Source: Yersinia canariae
GTDB lineage: Bacteria > Pseudomonadota > Gammaproteobacteria > Enterobacterales > Enterobacteriaceae
Direction: 5' to 3'
DNA: 64,000 nucleotides
NCBI RefSeq assembly: GCF_009831415.1
Contig: NZ_CP043727.1
Location: forward strand, 1,054,001 to 1,118,000
Part shown: in pieces, positions 1 through 8,682 of the stretch
How positions within the stretch are numbered: the stretch's first letter is position 1
Layout of the letters: each line of letters starts with the position of its first letter
Notes under the pieces: model-generated
Told to the model about the DNA's origin: nothing
The model's database searches: none
The model's input: the letters and a program-made list of their open reading frames with translations, nothing else
Position numbers and translations under genes: made by a program

Positions 1-256
1 TATTAATGGCGAACTTGTTGATTTAGGTGTTAAGCATAAACTGATTGAGAAAGCAGGTGCTTGGTATAGCTATAACGGTGACAAGATTGGTCAGGGCAAA
101 GCGAATGCCAGTAACTACTTAAAAGAAAACCCAGCAGTTGCGGCTGAGTTGGATAAAAAATTACGTGAAATGCTCCTCAATGGTGGTAATGGCGAACAAC
201 CTGTTGCAACAGCAGCATTTGCTGATGAAACAGATGAAACCAGTGAAGAGTTTTAA
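1..256 (+). CDS. recA: RecA recombinase, C-terminal fragment
   Basis: This is the 3' end of recA; the first complete codon begins at base 2 and the stop is TAA at 254-256. About 84 residues are visible. They match the RecA C-terminal domain, with the conserved stretch [20 protein letters not shown] followed by the acidic tail ending [10 protein letters not shown]. RecA forms filaments on single-stranded DNA, drives strand exchange and activates LexA self-cleavage. The acidic tail is known to modulate DNA binding. The catalytic core and any LexA-controlled promoter lie outside the window. recX follows 235 bp downstream on the same strand, as in other enterobacteria. Confidence 0.97.
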   Translation, partial: INGELVDLGVKHKLIEKAGAWYSYNGDKIGQGKANASNYLKENPAVAAELDKKLREMLLNGGNGEQPVATAAFADETDETSEEF

Positions 257-298
257 TTTACACGATCATAAATTTAGTTAGCAAATTAAGCAGTTAAC

Positions 299-327
299 AA
301 ACGGCTCACTTATTAGTGGGCCGTTTT
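299..327 (+). terminator. recA terminator
   Basis: A 10-bp stem (AACGGCTCAC pairing with GTGGGCCGTT, with one wobble pair) and a 6-nt loop end in a short T run. It lies 43 bp after the recA stop. Readthrough past this hairpin would supply recX, as described in E. coli. Confidence 0.8.
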
Positions 328-491
328 AGTAAACAGTGGTGTATAGGTTCTTCAATTTACGTTCATTTCGGCATGATTGGAGTTGCCATAAGACAGCAAG
401 CAGCGGTCTGGTAGAGGTCCAACTCAAGGATGGGCCGAGTAATGAATGAAGCTAACACCTTTGAGGCTTCATGCAATAAGGGGATTTATGT

Positions 492-995
492 ATGAATGAC
501 CTACTAAGCCGTGCCATGAGGCTCCTCTCTCAACGTGACCATAGTGAATCTGAATTACGTCGTAAGCTTGCATTACAGCCATTTTCGGCAAAAGGTCACT
601 GGGGAAAGCGCACAGGCAATGGGGATGGAGAACCCGTCGCAGATATTGATCCGAAAGTTATTGAGCAGGTGATTACTTATTGCTACCAACATAATTGGCT
701 GGATGATGCCCGCTTTGCTACCAGCTACATTAATAGTCGGAGCCGTAAAGGATATGGTGCACAGCGTATCCGTTCTGAATTGATGCAAAAGGGTGTTGAT
801 AAAGAGCTCATTCAAGCTGCTTTTGAAATCAGTGAAATAGATTGGTGCTTGCTCGCAAAAGAAGTCGCGCAGCGTAAATTTAGTGAAATTTTACCAGTTG
901 AATGGAAAGAGAAAGCCAAAGTTCAGCGCTATCTTATGTATCGTGGTTTCTTCCAGGAGGAAATTCAGTCGATTTACAATGATTTTGTCGAATGA
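492..995 (+). CDS. recX: RecX regulatory protein
   Basis: A 167-residue protein of the RecX family, which binds RecA filaments and limits their extension. It is almost entirely helical, made of tandem three-helix units, and carries the family signature DDARFATSYINSR around residues 71-83. A hydrophilic insert near residues 36-52 (Gly/Asp rich) separates the first helices from the rest. The start is ATG at 492 with AAGGGG about 8 bp upstream. An ATG at 488 is out of frame. Its position between recA and alaS is the standard enterobacterial order. Expression probably depends on readthrough of the recA terminator, which is inferred. Confidence 0.95.
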   Translation: MNDLLSRAMRLLSQRDHSESELRRKLALQPFSAKGHWGKRTGNGDGEPVADIDPKVIEQVITYCYQHNWLDDARFATSYINSRSRKGYGAQRIRSELMQKGVDKELIQAAFEISEIDWCLLAKEVAQRKFSEILPVEWKEKAKVQRYLMYRGFFQEEIQSIYNDFVE

Positions 996-1135
996 ATGCA
1001 CACAGGATTTTACTTCCCCTCGAAGAAAATTTATCTTAGTCCCACTTTTTGTTCGTGAGCTTACCCATTGTGTTACCGTTTTATGTAATACAATTTGCTT
1101 GCGGGCTATTCTTTTAGCTTGTTTCCGGGACAATT

Positions 1136-3763
1136 ATGAGCAAGAGCACCGCTGAGATTCGTCAAGCGTTTCTCGATTTCTTCCATAGCAAGGGACATCA
1201 GGTTGTATCAAGCAGCTCTTTGGTCCCCAATAATGACCCTACGCTGTTGTTTACCAATGCCGGGATGAACCAGTTTAAGGATGTTTTCTTAGGTTTGGAT
1301 AAACGGGCATACTCCCGTGCGACGACCTCTCAGCGCTGTGTGCGAGCAGGTGGTAAGCATAATGACCTTGAGAACGTAGGCTACACCGCGCGTCATCATA
1401 CCTTCTTCGAAATGTTAGGTAATTTTAGCTTCGGCGATTACTTCAAACATGATGCCATCAGTTTCGCTTGGGAGTTATTAACTGGCGAACAGTGGTTTAA
1501 TCTACCGAAAGAAAGACTCTGGGTAACCATTTACGAAACCGATGACGAGGCTTATGAGATCTGGGCCAATGATATTGGTATCCCTCGTGAGCGTATTATT
1601 CGCATTGGTGACAATAAAGGCAGTGCCTTTGCATCAGATAATTTCTGGCAAATGGGTGATACTGGCCCTTGTGGCCCATGTACAGAAATTTTCTTTGACC
1701 ACGGTGACCATATTTGGGGCGGCCCTCCAGGGTCGGCAGAAGAAGACGGCGATCGTTATATTGAGATCTGGAACATCGTCTTCATGCAGTTCAACCGCCA
1801 GTCTGATGGCACTATGCTGCCATTGCCTAAGCCATCGGTTGATACCGGCATGGGGCTTGAACGTATTGCTGCGGTGTTACAACATGTTAACTCCAACTAT
1901 GAGATTGACCTGTTCCGCGATTTGATTAAAGCGGTAGCGGAAGTTACTGGTGCGACTGATCTTTCTAGCAAGTCGTTGCGAGTTATTGCCGACCATATCC
2001 GTTCTTGTGCTTTCCTTATCTCAGATGGTGTTATTCCCTCGAATGAAAATCGTGGCTATGTTTTACGCCGTATCATTCGTCGTGCTATCCGACATGGCAA
2101 CATGCTGGGCGCGAAAGAGACCTTCTTCTACAAACTGGTTGCTCCGCTGATTGCTGTTATGGGCTCTGCTGCCGATGAGTTGAAACAACAACAGGCCATG
2201 GTTGAGCAAGTTCTGAAAACTGAAGAGGAGCAGTTCGCGCGGACATTAGAGCGCGGCCTGGCACTATTGGATGAAGAACTTAGCAAATTAACAGGTGATA
2301 CTCTTGATGGTGAGACAGCTTTCCGCCTGTACGACACCTACGGTTTCCCCGTTGATTTAACCGCTGATGTTTGTCGTGAGCGTAATCTGAAAGTAGACGA
2401 GGCTGGTTTTGAGCAAGCAATGGAAGCTCAGCGCCGTCGTGCTCGTGAATCCAGTGGCTTTGGTGCGGATTATAACAGCCTGATTCGTGTTGATAGCGCA
2501 AGCCAGTTCTCTGGCTATGACCATGTCCACCAACAGGCCACTGTCACCGCGCTGTTCCGTAATGGCGAAGCTGTGGATGAGATTCACGAAGGTGAAGAAG
2601 CTGTTGTCGTACTGAATCAAACGCCATTCTACGGAGAATCGGGTGGGCAGGTTGGCGATAGAGGCGAGCTGAAAAATGCGACCGCTACTTTTGCTGTGAG
2701 TGATACGCAGAAATATGGTCAGGCTATCGGCCATCTTGGGCAATTGACTCATGGAACATTGCGGGTTAATCACAGTATTGATGCTCAAGTTGATGTTGCG
2801 CGGCGTAACCGTATTCGTTTGAATCACTCAGCAACTCATTTATTGCACGCCGCATTGCGTAAGACATTGGGCGACCATGTTGCTCAGAAAGGCTCGTTAG
2901 TTAATGATAAATATCTGCGTTTTGATTTCTCTCATTTTGAAGCAATGAAGCCAGAACAAATTCGTCAGGTCGAGGACCTGGTTAACGAGCAGATTCGCCG
3001 TAATATGCCAGTCCAAACTGAAGTTATGGAGTTGGATGCGGCGAAAGAAAAAGGTGCAATGGCTCTGTTTGGCGAGAAATATGATGACCAGGTGCGAGTT
3101 TTGACCATGGGGGATTTCTCAACCGAGCTATGTGGTGGTATCCATGCCAGCCGTACCGGTGATATTGGTCTGTTCCGCATTTTATCTGAATCAGGAACTG
3201 CCGCTGGGATTCGCCGTATTGAAGCTGTAACAGGCGAAGGGGCTATTGCACTGTTGCATCAGGAAAATGATCTGCTTCAGGATGTTGCTCATCTGGTTAA
3301 AGGTGATACCCATAATCTGGCAGATAAAGTCCGCGCGGTATTGGATCGCAGTAAAATGCTTGAGCGTGAACTCCAGCAATTAAAAGCTCAGCAAGCTGCT
3401 CAGGAAAGTGCCTCATTATCGTCCAATGCTAAATTGGTCAATGGTGTGAAACTTCTCGTTAGTCAGTTGGATAACGTTGAGCCAAAAATGTTGCGTACGA
3501 TGGTTGATGATCTTAAAAATCAACTGGGCTCCGCTATTATTGTGCTGGCAACGACAGCAGAAGATAAGGTCAGCCTTATTGTTGGTGTCACTAAAGACCT
3601 CACTGGCAAAGTAAAAGCAGGTGAGTTAATCGCTGATATTGCTCAGCAAGTTGGTGGTAAAGGCGGTGGACGCCCGGATATGGCTCAGGCGGGCGGTACC
3701 GATGTGCAAGCATTGCCGTCAGCATTAGCAAGTGTTGAAGCATGGGTTGCATCTCGATTATAA
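1136..3763 (+). CDS. alaS: Alanyl-tRNA synthetase
   Basis: An 875-residue class II synthetase that charges tRNA-Ala in the cytoplasm. The N-terminal aminoacylation domain carries the class II motif region [17 protein letters not shown] around residues 75-92. The editing domain has the zinc-site motifs HSATH (His564, His568) and CGGIH (Cys666, His670), which hydrolyse mischarged Ser- and Gly-tRNA-Ala. A helical linker (about 700-760) leads to the C-Ala domain with the glycine-rich [15 protein letters not shown] near residue 840. Length matches the family (E. coli 876). It lies between recX and csrA, as in E. coli. No frameshift or missing catalytic residue was seen. Confidence 0.98.
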   Translation: MSKSTAEIRQAFLDFFHSKGHQVVSSSSLVPNNDPTLLFTNAGMNQFKDVFLGLDKRAYSRATTSQRCVRAGGKHNDLENVGYTARHHTFFEMLGNFSFGDYFKHDAISFAWELLTGEQWFNLPKERLWVTIYETDDEAYEIWANDIGIPRERIIRIGDNKGSAFASDNFWQMGDTGPCGPCTEIFFDHGDHIWGGPPGSAEEDGDRYIEIWNIVFMQFNRQSDGTMLPLPKPSVDTGMGLERIAAVLQHVNSNYEIDLFRDLIKAVAEVTGATDLSSKSLRVIADHIRSCAFLISDGVIPSNENRGYVLRRIIRRAIRHGNMLGAKETFFYKLVAPLIAVMGSAADELKQQQAMVEQVLKTEEEQFARTLERGLALLDEELSKLTGDTLDGETAFRLYDTYGFPVDLTADVCRERNLKVDEAGFEQAMEAQRRRARESSGFGADYNSLIRVDSASQFSGYDHVHQQATVTALFRNGEAVDEIHEGEEAVVVLNQTPFYGESGGQVGDRGELKNATATFAVSDTQKYGQAIGHLGQLTHGTLRVNHSIDAQVDVARRNRIRLNHSATHLLHAALRKTLGDHVAQKGSLVNDKYLRFDFSHFEAMKPEQIRQVEDLVNEQIRRNMPVQTEVMELDAAKEKGAMALFGEKYDDQVRVLTMGDFSTELCGGIHASRTGDIGLFRILSESGTAAGIRRIEAVTGEGAIALLHQENDLLQDVAHLVKGDTHNLADKVRAVLDRSKMLERELQQLKAQQAAQESASLSSNAKLVNGVKLLVSQLDNVEPKMLRTMVDDLKNQLGSAIIVLATTAEDKVSLIVGVTKDLTGKVKAGELIADIAQQVGGKGGGRPDMAQAGGTDVQALPSALASVEAWVASRL

Positions 3764-3788
3764 GTAAGTAATTATCTATTAAATCAAT

Positions 3789-3822
3789 ACGCCATATCTC
3801 TATGTTGGGTATGGCGTTTTTC
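3789..3822 (+). terminator. alaS terminator
   Basis: An ACGCCATA / TATGGCGT stem followed by TTTTT, 25 bp after the alaS stop. Confidence 0.75.
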
Positions 3823-4016
3823 AATTTTCCTGTCATAGTTCGAAAACAAAGTTAAACGCAAAGTTATTTGCTTCAGCTAAACTTGTATTAGTTAGAGACT
3901 TGACCAAGCTACTTACATTTTATGTGAATGTGATGGCTTACGTTTTCACGGTGTATGATGGATAATGGCGGGGAAACTGAGAGACCCGACTCTTTTAATT
4001 TTTCAAGGAGCAAAGA

Positions 4017-4202
4017 ATGCTTATTCTGACTCGTCGAGTTGGTGAAACACTCATGATTGGCGATGAGGTTACGGTTACTGTATTAGGGGTTAAAGGCAAC
4101 CAAGTTCGAATTGGTGTAAATGCTCCGAAAGAAGTTTCTGTTCACCGTGAAGAAATCTACCAGCGCATCCAAGCAGAAAAGTCTCAACCGACGACTTACT
4201 GA
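4017..4202 (+). CDS. csrA: Carbon storage regulator CsrA
   Basis: A 61-residue RNA-binding homodimer that represses or stabilises mRNAs by binding GGA motifs in leaders and is titrated by CsrB/CsrC-type sRNAs. The protein begins [16 protein letters not shown], the hallmark N-terminal strand containing the RNA-contacting Arg residues (LTRR). It continues with [19 protein letters not shown], which includes the second basic RNA-binding patch with Arg44. A strong ribosome binding site (AAGGAG) precedes the ATG at 4017. The gene sits 253 bp downstream of alaS and just before a tRNA cluster, as in E. coli. Confidence 0.98.
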
Positions 4203-4565
4203 TTTTGAAGAAGCGTCTCGTGTTACACGAGGCGCTACTGCTGTTTATTCCTCTCGTATTTCGCCATTTATCCCTCTCTGTGTTCTTATTCCCGTCATAA
4301 TTTTCTGTCCGCGACTAATTTAATTGAGCAATCAGGATTATTTCTTTTTTCTTGCCCTGTGGGGATGGCGTAATTAACACTGTCTTGCCTGTTGATAAAA
4401 CACTCTTTTTGACGTCAAACTGGTCATGTTGCGTGTGAATTGTGCAAATGAACGTGAGTTGGGAAAAATTGTTTGACTTATAAGTGCGGGAAAGTAATAT
4501 GTGCGCCACGCAGTGCCGATGAGCTTCTTCAAAAGCAAGTTAGGTACAATTCGAAAGAAGCGTAT

Positions 4566-4658
4566 GGTGAGGTGGCCGAGAGGCTGAAGGCGCTCCCCTG
4601 CTAAGGGAGTATACGGTCAAAAGCTGTATCGAGGGTTCGAATCCCTCCCTCACCGCCA
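4566..4658 (+). tRNA. tRNA-Ser (GCU)
   Basis: A 93-nt class II tRNA with a long variable arm, anticodon GCT in the loop CTGCTAA, T-arm GGTTCGAATCC and an encoded CCA end. The 7-bp acceptor stem is GGTGAGG / CCTCACC. It is the first of four tRNAs downstream of csrA, matching serV of E. coli. Confidence 0.97.
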
Positions 4659-4666
4659 TTTACTAT

Positions 4667-4743
4667 GCACCCATAGCTCAGCTGGATAGAGTACTCGGCT
4701 ACGAACCGAGCGGTCGGAAGTTCGAATCTTCCTGGGTGCACCA
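4667..4743 (+). tRNA. tRNA-Arg (ACG), copy 1
   Basis: A 77-nt tRNA with anticodon ACG (loop CTACGAA), read as ICG after deamination of A34. The acceptor stem is GCACCCA / TGGGTGC and CCA is encoded. It is identical to the copies at 4802 and 4952 and starts 9 bp after tRNA-Ser, so the cluster is probably one transcript. Confidence 0.97.
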
Positions 4744-4801
4744 TATTTTGCAGTATGGTGAAATAGTCAAATGAACATCAGGTAGTGTCAAAGAATTAAT
4801 T

Positions 4802-4878
4802 GCACCCATAGCTCAGCTGGATAGAGTACTCGGCTACGAACCGAGCGGTCGGAAGTTCGAATCTTCCTGGGTGCACCA
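4802..4878 (+). tRNA. tRNA-Arg (ACG), copy 2
   Basis: Identical over 77 nt to the copy at 4667, from which it is separated by a 58-bp unrelated spacer. Anticodon ACG, encoded CCA. Confidence 0.97.
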
Positions 4879-4951
4879 TCTTCTAGGTCATCAATCTTGT
4901 TGTTAAGTTTCACTTGTTGAAACGTCCCCGTAAAATTAGCAATACAAAACT

Positions 4952-5028
4952 GCACCCATAGCTCAGCTGGATAGAGTACTCGGCTACGAACCGAGCGGTC
5001 GGAAGTTCGAATCTTCCTGGGTGCACCA
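4952..5028 (+). tRNA. tRNA-Arg (ACG), copy 3
   Basis: Third identical 77-nt tRNA-Arg, after a 73-bp spacer. It is followed directly by the terminator of the cluster. E. coli carries four tRNA-Arg genes at the same place (argV, Y, Z, Q). Confidence 0.97.
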
Positions 5029-5035
5029 TATTAAG

Positions 5036-5058
5036 AAACCTCGCTACGGCGGGGTTTT
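5036..5058 (+). terminator. Terminator of the Ser/Arg tRNA cluster
   Basis: AAACCTCGC pairs with GGCGGGGTTT (one wobble) around a 3-nt loop, followed by a T-rich stretch. It starts 8 bp after the last tRNA-Arg. Confidence 0.85.
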
Positions 5059-5271
5059 CTGCTTTTAGGTTTGTGCTATTCGGCCATTCGAATGTTTTAG
5101 TCCTCATATCTTGCTCCCCCCAAATCGCAGATTTTTACTATGCTGGATAGCATTATTTCCTATTGGAAATGGTATTTTTTCCAGTAAATTCAGTTGATTA
5201 TAGAGTGAGCGACAATTTGGTTAGTTTGCGATAAAGTAGCTTTTCATTTTCTCCTTGGTCGCGGGGTCACG

Positions 5272-5838
5272 ATGTACGATCGCTATGAAGGCTTAATTTT
5301 TGATATGGATGGCACCATCCTGGACACTGAGCCCACGCATCGTCAGGCCTGGCGCCAAGTGCTTACGCCCTATGGCATGGCATTTGACGAGCAAGCTTTG
5401 GTGGCTTTGAATGGTGCGCCGACGTGGCAGATTGCTCGCGTAATTATTGCTAATCATCAATTAGACCTGGATCCCCATTTACTGGCCGCTGAGAAAACTG
5501 AACTGTTTAAATCTATGTTGTTGGATAATGTGAAGCCTCTGCCGCTCATAGACGTGGTTAAAAGTTATCATGGGCGTAAACCTATGGCTGTGGGTACCGG
5601 AAGCGAGCACGCCATGGCTGAGCTGCTTTTACGCCATTTGGGCTTACGTGACTATTTTGACGTTATTGTCGGCGCTGATGATGTCACCAAGCATAAGCCA
5701 GAGCCGGAGACATTCCTGCGCTGCGCACAATTACTCGGTGTGCCCGCACACAAGTGCGTGGTCTTTGAAGATGCTGATTTTGGTGTTGAGGCGGCCAAAA
5801 GGGCGAATATGGCAATAGTTGATGTGCGCCTACTGTGA
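5272..5838 (+). CDS. yqaB: Fructose-1-phosphate/6-phosphogluconate phosphatase YqaB (HAD family)
   Basis: A 188-residue cytoplasmic phosphatase of the haloacid dehalogenase superfamily, beta-phosphoglucomutase-like subgroup. HAD motif I is DMDGTILDTE, with nucleophile Asp11 and acid/base Asp13. Motif II is GTGSE with Ser111, motif III is Lys142 in HKPEPETF, and motif IV is EDADFG with Asp167 and Asp169. A helical cap lies between residues 17 and 85. Length agrees with E. coli YqaB, which removes phosphate from small sugar phosphates. The last bases overlap the GTG start of yqaA by 4 bp, so the two are translationally coupled. Confidence 0.93.
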   Translation: MYDRYEGLIFDMDGTILDTEPTHRQAWRQVLTPYGMAFDEQALVALNGAPTWQIARVIIANHQLDLDPHLLAAEKTELFKSMLLDNVKPLPLIDVVKSYHGRKPMAVGTGSEHAMAELLLRHLGLRDYFDVIVGADDVTKHKPEPETFLRCAQLLGVPAHKCVVFEDADFGVEAAKRANMAIVDVRLL

Positions 5839-6263
5839 GTAGTACGCTAGCTGTTGCATCATTATTTGGGAGTAGCTTTCTCAGCGCGACGCTCTTACCC
5901 GGAAATTCTGAAATTCTGTTAGTCACCCTCTTAACGGCAAGCAGTGCGCCGGCCATGATGCTGGTGTTGTCTGCTACCATTGGGAATACCCTTGGGGGGC
6001 TAACTAATGTTGTTATTGGCCGTTTATTACCGGAACTAAAACCACAACGTGGGATGAGCACAGCTCTTGGCTGGCTTCAGCGTTTTGGCCCGGCTGCTTT
6101 GTTATTGAGCTGGCTACCGGTCGTGGGCGATTTGATGTGTGTGTTGGCAGGCTGGTTGCGTATGCCTTGGGGTCTTGTGGCTTTTTTTCTGTGTCTGGGA
6201 AAAGCATTGCGTTATATCGTGTTAACGGTAATTACGTTACAAGGGATTGCCTGGTGGCAGTAA
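5835..6263 (+). CDS. yqaA: Inner membrane protein YqaA (SNARE-associated/DedA-like)
   Basis: A 142-residue integral membrane protein with about four hydrophobic segments (near residues 5-25, 33-60, 85-108 and 112-138). It contains the family stretch LPGNSEILLVTLL near the N-terminus and SWLPVVGDLMCVLAGWLRMPW near the C-terminal half, characteristic of the YqaA/DedA-like family. The biochemical function is not established; related DedA proteins act in lipid and proton homeostasis. It starts at GTG 5835, overlapping the yqaB stop by 4 bp, and gshA follows closely, matching the E. coli order yqaB-yqaA-gshA. Confidence 0.9.
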   Translation: MSSTLAVASLFGSSFLSATLLPGNSEILLVTLLTASSAPAMMLVLSATIGNTLGGLTNVVIGRLLPELKPQRGMSTALGWLQRFGPAALLLSWLPVVGDLMCVLAGWLRMPWGLVAFFLCLGKALRYIVLTVITLQGIAWWQ

Positions 6264-6345
6264 AGAATGTGACAAACTTACGTAGTCACATCTATGCAGT
6301 TTCAGTATGCTGGCGAGTTATGGTTTTCAAGAGCGGGAGGTCGAT

Positions 6346-7905
6346 TTGATCCCGGATGTATCACACGCGCTAACTTGGTTGGAAGCGCACCCTAAAGCCC
6401 TAAAAGGTATCCGCCGCGGTATCGAGCGGGAAACATTGAGAGTGACTGCCGATGGCCAATTAGCCTCGACGGGCCATCCAGAGTCATTGGGTGCTGCACT
6501 GACACATCAGTGGATTACCACCGACTTTGCTGAGGCATTGCTGGAATTCATTACTCCTGTTGATGGCGATATCGACCATCTGCTGACTTTTTTGCGTGAT
6601 ATCCACCGCTATACCGCACGTAAACTGGGCGATGAGCGCATGTGGCCACTTAGCATGCCTTGCTTTATTGGTGCTGAGCAGGATATCGAGCTGGCTAAAT
6701 ATGGCTCTTCTAATATTGGCCGCTTCAAGACACTTTATCGTGAAGGATTAAAAAACCGTTACGGTGCTTTGATGCAAACGATTTCTGGTGTGCACTATAA
6801 CTTCTCTTTGCCGCTGGAGTTTTGGCAGGCATGGGCCGGTGTGACCGATGAAAAAAGTGGCAAGGAAGAGATTTCAGCAGGTTATTTCCGTCTAATCCGC
6901 AATTATTATCGTTTTGGCTGGGTTATCCCATATCTGTTCGGTGCTTCGCCGGCCATTTGCTCATCATTCCTGCAAGGGCGTGAGACGGCATTGCCGTTTG
7001 AGCGCAATGACAAAGGAATGTGTTATTTGCCATATGCCACCTCATTGCGCTTGAGTGATTTGGGTTATACCAATAAATCACAAAGCAATTTGGGCATTAC
7101 GTTTAATGACCTGCACACCTATGTTGCTGCTCTGAAACGCGCAATTCAAACGCCATCAGAAGAATATGCGGCATTAGGGCTAAAAGACGGTGACCGTCAT
7201 CTGCAACTGAATACCAATGTGTTACAGATAGAAAATGAGCTCTATGCTCCGATTCGGCCTAAGCGAGTTACCCAAGCCGGCGAATCACCATCTGATGCTT
7301 TGCTGCGCGGTGGTATTGAATATATTGAAGTACGTTCCTTGGACATTAACCCATTCTCACCGATTGGTGTAGATGCCGTGCAAGCGCGTTTTCTTGATCT
7401 ATTCTTGATTTGGTGTGTGTTGGCGGATGCGCCTGAAATGAGCAGTGACGAATTGCTGTGTACCCGTAAAAACTGGAATCGGGTCATTTTGGAAGGGCGT
7501 AAACCGGGGCAGACTATCGGTATGGGATGTAACGATACGCGTGAACCGCTGGAAAAAGTGGGTAAAGACTTGTTTGCAGACTTACGCCGTGTTGCCGAAG
7601 TATTAGATGGTAAAGAGAGCACTGAATATCAACAGGTTTGTGACAAACTTGTCGCGTTCTTTGATGACCCAAGTTTGACGTTCTCTGCGCGTATTTTGCA
7701 AGCGATGAAAGAAGGTGGTATTGGTGGTGTTGGCCTTGAGCTGGCCGAGCGCTACAGAGAAATGCTTCAAAGTGAACCTTTGGAGTTACTCACTGAAGAG
7801 CAATTATCCGAAGAGGGAGCGGCCTCTTGGGTGCGTCAACGCGAGATAGAACTCAAAGATAAGCTAAGCTTTGAAGAGTATTTAGTGCTTCACGGTGGCC
7901 AATAA
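6346..7905 (+). CDS. gshA: Glutamate-cysteine ligase
   Basis: A 519-residue enzyme that joins the gamma-carboxyl of glutamate to cysteine using ATP, the first and rate-limiting step of glutathione synthesis. The start chosen is TTG at 6346, giving [16 protein letters not shown], which aligns with the E. coli N-terminus (518 residues). The sequence GGGAGG lies 5 bp upstream. The upstream in-frame ATG at 6307 would add 13 residues absent from the family. Recognisable blocks are the [11 protein letters not shown]-terminal strand, the [11 protein letters not shown] region and [13 protein letters not shown] near residues 325-337. The TTG start is also used by E. coli gshA and probably keeps translation modest. 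Confidence 0.96.
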   Translation: MIPDVSHALTWLEAHPKALKGIRRGIERETLRVTADGQLASTGHPESLGAALTHQWITTDFAEALLEFITPVDGDIDHLLTFLRDIHRYTARKLGDERMWPLSMPCFIGAEQDIELAKYGSSNIGRFKTLYREGLKNRYGALMQTISGVHYNFSLPLEFWQAWAGVTDEKSGKEEISAGYFRLIRNYYRFGWVIPYLFGASPAICSSFLQGRETALPFERNDKGMCYLPYATSLRLSDLGYTNKSQSNLGITFNDLHTYVAALKRAIQTPSEEYAALGLKDGDRHLQLNTNVLQIENELYAPIRPKRVTQAGESPSDALLRGGIEYIEVRSLDINPFSPIGVDAVQARFLDLFLIWCVLADAPEMSSDELLCTRKNWNRVILEGRKPGQTIGMGCNDTREPLEKVGKDLFADLRRVAEVLDGKESTEYQQVCDKLVAFFDDPSLTFSARILQAMKEGGIGGVGLELAERYREMLQSEPLELLTEEQLSEEGAASWVRQREIELKDKLSFEEYLVLHGGQ

Positions 7906-7981
7906 AAAGAAAAGGCCACATTGCTGTGGCCAAATTAACATCTCTGATAACAGGGATGATGATAACAAATGCGCGTCTTTC
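7906..7981 (-). ncRNA. micA: MicA small RNA
   Basis: The minus strand between gshA and luxS encodes an RNA closely matching E. coli MicA. The 5' end begins GAAAGACGCGCATTTGTTAT and continues with the ATCATCATCC seed region. A central AGAGATG follows, and then a terminator hairpin GGCCACA / TGTGGCC with a T-rich tail (TTTTCTTTTT). Length is about 72-76 nt, as in E. coli. MicA is an Hfq-dependent sRNA that represses ompA and other porin mRNAs under envelope stress. The location between gshA and luxS is also conserved. It is antisense to the luxS leader, which may link the two. The exact 3' end is uncertain by a few bases. Confidence 0.93.
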
Positions 7982-7987
7982 ACATAT

Positions 7988-8015
7988 TAAGACGCGCGAG
8001 ATAGAAAAAAGTTTC
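7988..8015 (-). promoter_or_regulatory. Sigma-E promoter of micA
   Basis: On the minus strand a GAAACTT (-35, bases 8009-8015; consensus GGAACTT) is followed after 16 bp by TCTTA (-10, bases 7988-7992). This places the start 7 bp downstream at G7981, the first base of MicA. The spacing fits the sigma-E consensus. Confidence 0.75.
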
Positions 8016-8071
8016 ACGGGTTGCAAAAAAAGATCGAATAAAAAATTATTTTTTTATGAGGAGGTGACTAA

Positions 8072-8587
8072 ATGCCATTATTGGATAGCTTTACCGTAGA
8101 CCATACCATTATGAAAGCACCCGCTGTGCGCGTTGCTAAGACGATGAAAACCCCTCATGGCGACGAGATAACGGTGTTTGATTTGCGTTTCTGTGTGCCA
8201 AATAAAGAAGTGATGCCAGAGAAGGGAATCCATACTCTGGAACATCTTTTTGCTGGTTTTATGCGCAACCATCTCAATGGTAATGGTGTTGAGATTATCG
8301 ATATCTCCCCAATGGGATGCCGTACCGGTTTTTACATGAGCTTGATTGGCACGCCGGATGAGCAGCGAGTTGCTGATGCATGGAAAGCCGCTATGGCTGA
8401 TGTGCTGAAAGTGACAGATCAGCGCAAAATTCCTGAGCTGAATGAATATCAGTGCGGAACTTATCATATGCACTCGCTGGAAGAAGCGCAGGAAATCGCC
8501 AAGGGTATTATTGACCGGGGTGTGCGCATCAACCACAACGAAGAGTTGGCATTACCGAAAGAAAAACTGACTGAGCTCCACATTTAG
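8072..8587 (+). CDS. luxS: S-ribosylhomocysteine lyase (autoinducer-2 synthesis)
   Basis: A 171-residue metalloenzyme that cleaves S-ribosylhomocysteine to homocysteine and DPD, the precursor of the signal AI-2, within the activated methyl cycle. Metal ligands are visible as His54 and His58 (motif HTLEHLFAG) and Cys128 (YQCGTYHMH). Catalytic Glu57 and Cys83 (GCRTGFY) are present. The start is ATG 8072 with GAGGAGG 7-8 bp upstream. Its leader is crossed by the oppositely oriented micA and contains a perfect 9-bp inverted repeat (7971-7979 / 7989-7997). In E. coli the luxS leader and MicA interact as antisense RNAs. Confidence 0.98.
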   Translation: MPLLDSFTVDHTIMKAPAVRVAKTMKTPHGDEITVFDLRFCVPNKEVMPEKGIHTLEHLFAGFMRNHLNGNGVEIIDISPMGCRTGFYMSLIGTPDEQRVADAWKAAMADVLKVTDQRKIPELNEYQCGTYHMHSLEEAQEIAKGIIDRGVRINHNEELALPKEKLTELHI

Positions 8588-8625
8588 TTTCAGTCATTGA
8601 ATTCTGATATTGAGTAGATAAATGC

Positions 8626-8652
8626 AAAAAGACGCTGAAAAGCGTCTTTTTT
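8626..8652. terminator. Bidirectional terminator between luxS and yfjD
   Basis: AAAAAGACGC and GCGTCTTTTTT flank a 6-nt loop. The A and T runs on either side make it work for both convergent genes. Confidence 0.85.
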
Positions 8653-8682
8653 ATGGCCCACCCTAAATGCAGGAAAGGACGA

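Noticed and set aside
883..1155. A 90-codon plus-strand frame crossing the recX-alaS gap
   Set aside because: It overlaps recX out of frame and the alaS start; no family resemblance and poor initiation context.
4211..4233. Hairpin after csrA as a terminator
   Set aside because: The GCGTCTCGTG / CACGAGGCGC stem is good but has no T run, so it was not called an intrinsic terminator.
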